Assembly: GCA_030035585.1 (NCBI GenBank)
Contig: CM057462.1
Span: 117,237,234 to 117,301,233, forward strand
DNA from: Dugong dugon
Lineage: Eukaryota > Chordata > Mammalia > Sirenia > Dugongidae
Direction: 5' to 3'
Length of the DNA stretch: 64,000 bases
The notes below the pieces were generated by a model. The model was given only the letters and a program-made list of their open reading frames with translations. It did not search any database and was not told where the DNA came from. How positions within the stretch are numbered: position 1 is the stretch's first letter; every line of letters begins with the position of its first letter. Shown here one piece after another: positions 57,265-64,000 of this stretch. A program made the position numbers and the translations under genes.

Positions 57265-57460
57265 GTTTAGTATAGCAGCCAAAATTGTAGATTCTGGAGC
57301 TAGACTGCCCAGGTTTCAAATCCCAGCTCCACCATTTATTACCTGCCTGATCTTACACGAGTTGCTTAACCTCCTTGTACCTTGGCTTCCTCATTTGTAA
57401 CAAGGGGATAAAAATATCTACCTCAGAGAATACTGTGAGGAATAAATCAATTAAAGTATA
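57265..57460 (+). mobile_element. MIR SINE
   Basis: GTAGATTCTGGAGCTAGACTG, CTCCACCATTTATTACCTG and CCTCATTTGTAACAAGGGG, shown as cores, follow the MIR consensus order. Confidence 0.75.
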
Positions 57461-57949
57461 TAAAACAATTACAATAATGCTATTTATGAAGAGCCATGAA
57501 AAATTTTTCTTTAGTCCTGAACAAATTTATCTTTCTACCTGAACAACAATATATTTTTAGTATTAAAACATTGTGACTCTTATAAGTGACTATGACTTCT
57601 TCTTTATTGTGGCAAAATACAAGGATAAGTGGCTCTACTTCTCCTTCCAGGGCCCATGGGAGGCATCACTAGTTGATCGTGATCCTCTTTCCCACCGAAA
57701 CCACACAAAGTCTCAGAATTTTTTGTAGTAGAAATCTCCAGGTAACTACTACTAATAAATCAAAGCTGGCATGTAAGTACTACTATTCTCTTTGGGTTAG
57801 AAGTACTCTTTTCACCAAACCACCTTGCATTCCAGGCGGAAGGAGCTGCAAGACCAAAGAAATGAATGCAGAGAAATACCAAGCATGTTCATAAGACAGC
57901 AAATATAAGGAGACAGTATAAGTTCTTATTTATTTTTTAAACAATAATA

Positions 57950-58165
57950 CTGACTTACTGTATGCCAGGCCCTATTATAAACACTTTAAAATATTAACTA
58001 TTAATATTAAATAATATAAACCTTACAATAACTCTGAACTATCATCCCTATTTTACAGGTGAGAAACTGAAATGGAGAAGGCAAGAAATTTGCTCAAGAT
58101 CACACAGTTAGTAATTGGTAGTCCAGGTAGTCTGACTGCAGAGGCCAACTTTTAATCACCTTTTG
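57950..58165 (-). mobile_element. MIR-like SINE relic
   Basis: TATTTTACAGGTGAGAAACTG and CAAGATCACACAGTTAG fit antisense MIR. Confidence 0.6.
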
Positions 58166-58325
58166 ATGATGCCTCTTCTGAGGGTAAGGAAGAGAGAATG
58201 TCAGAGCTTGGCTTTAGAAGGATTATCCTACTAGCAGGAAGTAGAATGGACTGGGGGAGGGAACCAAGGGGCAGTAATAATTCCTATTGTTTATTAAATA
58301 CTTATTATATGCTAGGCACTCTACT

Positions 58326-61300
58326 CTCCCACCCGTCAGTTCGTTATACTGTGGGGTCTTACGTGTTCCTGTGATGCTGGAAGCTATGCTACCAGTATTC
58401 AAACACCAGCAGGGTCACCCATGGCGGACAGGTTTCAGCTGAGCTTCCGGACCAAGACAGACTAGAAAGAAGGACCCAGCAGTCTACTTCTGAAAAGAAT
58501 TAGCCAGTAAAAATCTTATGAATAGTAGCAGAACATTGTCTGATATAGTGCTAGAAGATGAGCCCCTCAGGCTGGAAGGCACTCACAGTACAACTGGGGA
58601 AGAGCTGCCTCCTCAACGCAGAGTCAACCTTAATGAAGTGGATGGAGTCAAGCTTTCGGGAACTTCATTTCTGTTGTGGTACGACTCAAAATGAGAAGAA
58701 ACAGCTGCAAACATCCATGAATAATTGGAACGTAGAATGTACGAAGTATGAATCTAGGAAAACAGAAAATCTTCAAAAATGAAATGGAATGCATAAACAT
58801 CGATATCCTAGGCATTAGTGAGCTGAAATGGACTGGTATTAGCCATTTCATATCGGATGATCATATGATCTACTATGTGAGGAATGACAACTTGAAGAGG
58901 AATGGTGTTGCATTCATCATCCAAAAGAACATTTCAAGATCTATCCTGCAGTAAGGCACTGTCAGTAATAGGATAATATTCATATGCCTACAAGGAAGAC
59001 CAGTTAATACTATTATTCAAATTTACTCAACAACCACTAAGTCTAAAGATGAAGAAATTGAAGATTTTTACCAACTTCTGCAGTCTGAGATTTATCAAAC
59101 ATGTAATCAAAATGCATTAATAATTACTGGCAATTGGAATGCAAAAGTTGGAAACAAAGAAAAAGGATTGTTACTTGGAAAATATGGCCTTGGTGATAGA
59201 AAATGATGCTGGAGATTGCATGATAGAACTTTGTTAAGACCAATGATTTCTTCATTGCAAATACCTTTTTTCTATAACATAAACAGCGATTATACACGTG
59301 GACCTCACCAGATGGAATACACAGGAATCAAATCAACTACATCTGTAGAAAGAGACAATGAAAAAGCTCAATATCACCAGTCAGAACAAGGCCAGGGGCC
59401 TACTGTGGAACAGACCATCAATTGCACATACGCAAGTTCAAGTTGAAACTGAAGAAAATTTGAACAAATCCACAAGAGCCAAAGTACAACCTTGAGTATA
59501 TCCCACCTAAATTTAGAGACTATCTCAAGAATAGATTTCATGTGTTGAACACTAATGACCAAAGACCAGACAAGTTATGGAATGACATCAAGGACATCAT
59601 ACATGAAGAAAGCAAAAAGTTGTTAAAAAGACAAGGAAGAAAGAAAAGACCAAAATGGATGTCAGAAGAGACTCTGAAACTTGCTCTTGAATGTAGAGCA
59701 GCTAAAGTGAAAGCAAGAAATGGTGAAGTAAAAGAGCTGAACAGAAGATTTCAAAGGGCGGTTCGAGAAGACAAAGTAAAGCATTATAATGACATGTGCA
59801 AAGACCTGGAGTTAGAAAACCAAAAGGGAAAAACACACTCAGCATTTCTCAAGCTGAAAGAACTGAAGAAAAAATTCAAGCCTCGAGTTGCAATATTGAA
59901 GGATTCTATGGGAAAAATATTAAACAATGCAGGAAGCATCAAAAGAAGATGGAAGGAACACACAGAGTCACTATACTAAAAAGAATTGGTCAACGTTCAA
60001 CCATTTTAGGAGGCAGCATACGATCAGGAACCGACAGTACTAAAGGAAAAAGTCCAAGCTGCACTGAAGGCATTGGTGAAAAACAAGGCTGCAGGAATTG
60101 ACAGGATACCAAGTGAGATGTTTCAACAAATGGATGCAGCCCTGGAAGTGCTCATTCGTCTATGCCAGGAAACTTGGAAAACCGTTGCCTGGCCAACTGA
60201 CTGGAAGAGATCCATATTTATGCCTATTCCCAAGAAAGATGATCCAACTGAATGTGGAAATTATGTAACAGTATCATTAAAATCACATGCAAGTAAAATT
60301 TTGCTGAAGATCATTCAAAAGCAGCTGCAGCAGTATATCAACAGGGAACTACCAGAAATTCAAGCCAGATTCAGAAGACGATGTGGAACCAGGGATATCA
60401 TTGTTGATGTCAGATGGATCTTCGCTGAAAGAAGCAAACACCAGAAAGATGTTTACCTGTGTTTTATTGACTATGCAAAGGCATTTGACTGTGGATCATA
60501 ACAAATCATGGATAACATTGCAAAGAATGGGAATACCAGAACACTTAATTGTGCTCATGAGGACACTATACATGGATCAAGAGACAGTCATTTGAACAGA
60601 ACATGGGGATACTGCATGGTTTAAAGTCAGGAAAGGTGTGCGTCAGGGTTGTATCCTTTCACCATACCTATTCCATCTGTATGCTGAGCAAATAATCCGA
60701 GAAGCTGGACTATTATGAAGATGAACACGGCATCAGGATTGGAGGAAGACTCATTAACAACCTGCATTATGCAGATGACACAACTTTGCTTGCTGGAAGT
60801 GAAGAGGACTTGAAGCACTTACTGATGATGATCAAAGACCACAGCCTTCAGTATGAATTGCACCTCAACATAAAGAAAACAAGAATCCTCACAACTGGAC
60901 CAATAAGCAATATCATGATAAACGGAGAAAAGATTGAAGTTGTCAAGGATTTCATTTTACTCGGATCCACAATTAATACCCATGGAAGCAGCAGTCAAGA
61001 AATCAAAAGACACATTGCACTGGACAAATCTGCTGCAAAAGACCTCTTTAAAGTGTTAAAAAGCAAAAATATCACCTTAAAGACTAAGGTGTGCCCAACC
61101 CAAACTGTGGTGTTTTTAATAGCCTCATATGCATGCAAAAGTTGGACAATGAATAAGGAAGACCGAAGAAGAATTGACGCCTTTGAATTGTAGTGTTGGC
61201 GAAGAATACTGAATATACCACTATCACGGATTGAATTGTGTCCGCCAAAAATGTCTGTCAACTTGGCTGGGTCATGATTCCCAGTATTGTATGACTGTGT

Positions 61301-62065
61301 ACCATTCTGTGATCTGATGTGATTTCCTTATGTGTTGTAAACTCAATCAATATGATCTAATAAGATGGATTAGTGGCAGTTATACTGATGAGGTTTACAA
61401 GATTGGATAGTGTCTTAAGCCAATCTCTTTTGAGATATAAAAGAGAGAAGCAAGCAGAGGCACATGGGAACCTCATACTACCAAGAAAGCAGTGCCGGGA
61501 GCAGAGTGCATCCTTTGGACCTGAAGTTCTTGTGCAGAGAAGCTCCTGGACCAAAGGAAGACTGATGACACGGACCTTCTCCAGAGCCAACAGAGAAAGC
61601 CTTCCCCTGGAGCTGATGCCTTGAATTTGGACTTACAGCCTACTAGACTGTGAGAGAATGAATTTCTCTTTGTTAAAGCCATCCACTGGTGGTATTTCTG
61701 TTGGAGCAGCACTAGATGACTGAGACAACCATGGACTGCCAAAGGAAGGAATAAACCTGTCTTGGAAGAAGTATAACCAGAATACTCCTTAGAAGCAAGG
61801 ATGGTGAGGCTACGTCTCACATACTTTGGACATGTTATCAGGAGGGATCGATCCCTGGAGAAGGACATCATGCTTGGTAAAGTAGAGGGTCAGCGAAAAA
61901 GGGGAAGACCCTCAACAAGATGGATTGACACAGTGGCTGCAACAATGTACTCAAGCATAACAATGATTGTGAGGATGGCGCAGGACTGGACAGTGTTTCA
62001 TTCTGTTGTACATAGGGTCACTATGAGTCAGGACTGACTGGATGACGCCTAACAACAACAACAAC
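58326..62065 (+). mobile_element. RTE/BovB-type LINE, full length with nested LTR
   Basis: Perfect 12-bp duplication AGGCACTCTACT (58,314-58,325 and 62,066-62,077). Without the nested LTR and its 5-bp duplication the element is 3,229 bp, matching the 3,228 bp of the copy at 40,883. Layout: leader; endonuclease (58,748-59,446, where the TGDWNAK motif reads TGNWNAK at 59,132); linker (59,542-59,979); reverse transcriptase (60,073-60,501, SFIDYAKAFD-like, then intact YADD at 60,768-60,779); C-terminal region (60,786-61,193 and 61,801-62,037); (CAA)n tail. Several stops and shifts make it inactive. Confidence 0.93.
61222..61727 (+). mobile_element. MaLR-like solo LTR, copy D, nested in RTE
   Basis: 506 bp, with ACCAC (61,217-61,221) and ACCAT (61,728-61,732) flanking. 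Removing it restores the RTE text GAATATACCATGGACTGCC, which the minus-strand copy at 41,208 also shows. It contains a TATAAAAG box-like word at 61,436. Confidence 0.92.
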
Positions 62066-62230
62066 AGGCACTCTACTGAATATTTTACATACATTCTTTC
62101 ATTTAATTCTCACATCTCTTTGAGGCCAATACAATTATTGTCTCCATTTTACAGACAAAGTAACTAAGAGTCAGGGAGATTAAGCAATGACATATGGATA
62201 GTATAACTAGGACTCAAACCCAGTTCAGCT

Positions 62231-64000
62231 TGACTCCAACCCGCGTAATTAACTACTCACAAAATATGACTTTAGTCTATGTCAAAAATAATAGGAATGA
62301 AGAAGTAAAACTGATGTATGATACATTGCAAAGGAGGAATCCATGGAGTTTAGCAACTGTTTTAATGTATCAAAGAAAGGGGAGGAGTTAAAAATGACTA
62401 AGATTGGAAAAGTGAGGAACTTGGAGAACAGTGACACTGTCCAAAGAGACAGGAAAGTCAGAAGAGCCTGGCTCCCAGAGAAGGATGAGTTCATACTTAG
62501 GTAACACTCATTCCTAAGCAGCAAAATAGTGACGGAGCAGAGAATTATCATTTTCACATTAGTTCATGCTACTCATCCATCAAATTTTCCAAGATTCATG
62601 TGGAGTCTGGGCAGGAACTCTTGGTTCTTGTTTTTTGAACAGATTTTTCTGACCTTCTTTACTATTTAAATAAAAGTGAAGCCAGGAGGGAAAATTAAAG
62701 AAAGGTGTTAGTTTCTTAAAAAACAGGGTGGTACTTTTCTCTACAAGATTACAGTATTGTGTTTAATCCTAAAGCAACCAATGCATGCCTCTTTCCAACA
62801 GCCACCAACATTTTGGCATGAGATATACAAGAAATAGCATAATACACAACACCATCTTAGCAGAAATTGGAGTTCCACCTTTTTTTGAAAGCTTCTATTT
62901 CTTCTCCACGGCTTCTTGTTCTGCAAAAAAAAATTATTGATTGGTGATAAAAATGTCAGCTTTCTGCCATTTTCTAGCTGTGTTAGCTAGGCAAATAGCT
63001 AGACTTTTCCGCGCTCACTGAATTCCCTCCTTTATAAGCTAAGTGGGTCAGCTAGATTCAATCTAAATCAGACTTGACTATGGTTTACTGAACCCATGCT
63101 AGGGTCTTTTCCAACTCTTTACATTCTATTATTCGAAAAAGTAGAAAGAAGAGACAAGAAGCCTTGAGCCTACATAGAACATTAGCGCTGAAAGTGGCAT
63201 TAGAGTTCATGTAACTCTCTTAGTTTATAAACCAAGAAAGGGTTTTCACTCATTCTGGGTCAAAGTTCAGTCTAGAGCTGATTCTGAATCGCAATTGTGT
63301 GCTTTTCCAATTGTGAAAAGATACTACACCACAGTTGTCTTTTCTAATAAGCTAGTTTAGAAATGTTTGCCTTGGACAAACCCAGAGTGATTACAGGGAA
63401 ACACACACACACAAAACCTCACTGACCTGGAAAGATTTATGTGCTAGATTTAAGTTCTTATAAAATGAAATCCCATAACACCTCAATTGGAGCATAAAAG
63501 TATCAGGCTGCTTTATGTGTGTTTTATAGAGTACTGTAATACCTAAAGCCTCAGACAAAACTTCTGGTCGTACTGCTGCAGGCCAGCATAACCTCAGAAA
63601 AGTCACTCTGAAGTTGTGGCTCCTGAGACCACAAAATGAAGGTAACGGTGCCTTCTCTACCTGGGGCGTGCCCTCAGCCAACTGTGTACTTGGTGTTCAC
63701 CTTTGACTTTAGCACTGGAGGAGCAAAGGAGAAGAAAGATGTTCTGAGCTAAGTAGACAGAAAAGGGAGTCAGTGACAGAGGGTGTTGGCCGAGTCCTCC
63801 ACCAACATCCCAGATCCCCATCTTCAACTCCCCGTCTCTTTACTGTTGGTCTGAGAAGAATATAGAACTAGAGGAACAGTAAATATAAAATTCAAAAATG
63901 AAAATTCTAGTGAAAGCCAGCTTGGCACTACCTACAGAGCACTGGGCAGTAGTACACATTGCCCACTCCAAGGGCTGGCTCTGCTCACAAACTCTGTGCT
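62231..64000. other. Intergenic, no recognised gene
   Basis: No exon with splice signals or family motifs is visible up to the window end. The open frame at 63,391-63,681 (minus, 96 codons) has no recognisable features. A short (AC)n lies at 63,402. Confidence 0.4.

Larger units (their letters stand above)
58280..62230 (-). mobile_element. MIR-like SINE split by the RTE insertion
   Basis: The left piece (to 58,325, GCTAGGCACTCTACT) continues at 62,078 (GAATATTTTACATACATTC, then TTTTACAGACAAAGTAAC). Rejoined across the RTE it reads as one antisense MIR. Confidence 0.65.

Noticed and set aside
63391..63681. 96-codon minus-strand open frame as a first exon of the next gene
   Set aside because: No domain, splice or promoter signal could be recognised.

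Overview
This window is nuclear DNA from a placental mammal. It is most likely from an afrotherian, probably an elephant or a close paenungulate relative. That call rests on the repeats. There are more than a dozen copies of a SINE that opens with GGAGCCCTGGTGGC, carries a tRNA-like head, and shares its body and tail with an RTE/BovB-type LINE. Three large copies of that LINE and a MaLR-like solo LTR family are present as well. There is no bacterial gene organisation, operon, CRISPR array or phage. The species call is inference from repeats.

Positions 1 to about 16,530 hold one complete host gene on the + strand, DNASE2B, encoding DNase II beta, the acid endonuclease that clears DNA in lens fibre cells. 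Six coding exons (87-199, 4759-4936, 9239-9320, 12038-12199, 13704-13901, 16053-16393) join in frame with GT-AG junctions into 357 codons plus a stop. The signal peptide, both HxK catalytic motifs (HTK 122-124 and HAK 301-303) and the family cysteines are present. Two candidate start codons (57 and 87) and a short upstream ORF (38-70) lie in the leader. A poly(A) signal lies at 16508. The introns hold L2, L1 3' ends, AfroSINE-type SINEs, MER5-like and LTR insertions.

Positions 16,530-64,000 contain no recognisable host protein gene. The main occupants are: a decayed full-length L1 (21,996-30,032) between 17-bp target-site duplications; two head-to-tail RTE copies on the minus strand (39,183-44,110); a full-length RTE on the plus strand (58,326-62,065) with a perfect 12-bp duplication and a solo LTR nested inside; four copies of one MaLR-like solo LTR; an MLT1-type LTR; a Tigger-like DNA transposon relic; and many SINEs, MIR and L2 relics.

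The clearest structural story is how one LINE spawned several parasites. The RTE 5' leader and 3' end recur, without the coding region, in an internally deleted element (35,683-35,938), in a SINE with an almost complete tRNA-Gly head (17,241-17,583), and in the common SINE with a tRNA-Asn-like head. This looks like repeated capture of different tRNA promoters by one LINE-derived body. Element boundaries are read by eye; those with duplications are good to a few bases, the rest to tens of bases.
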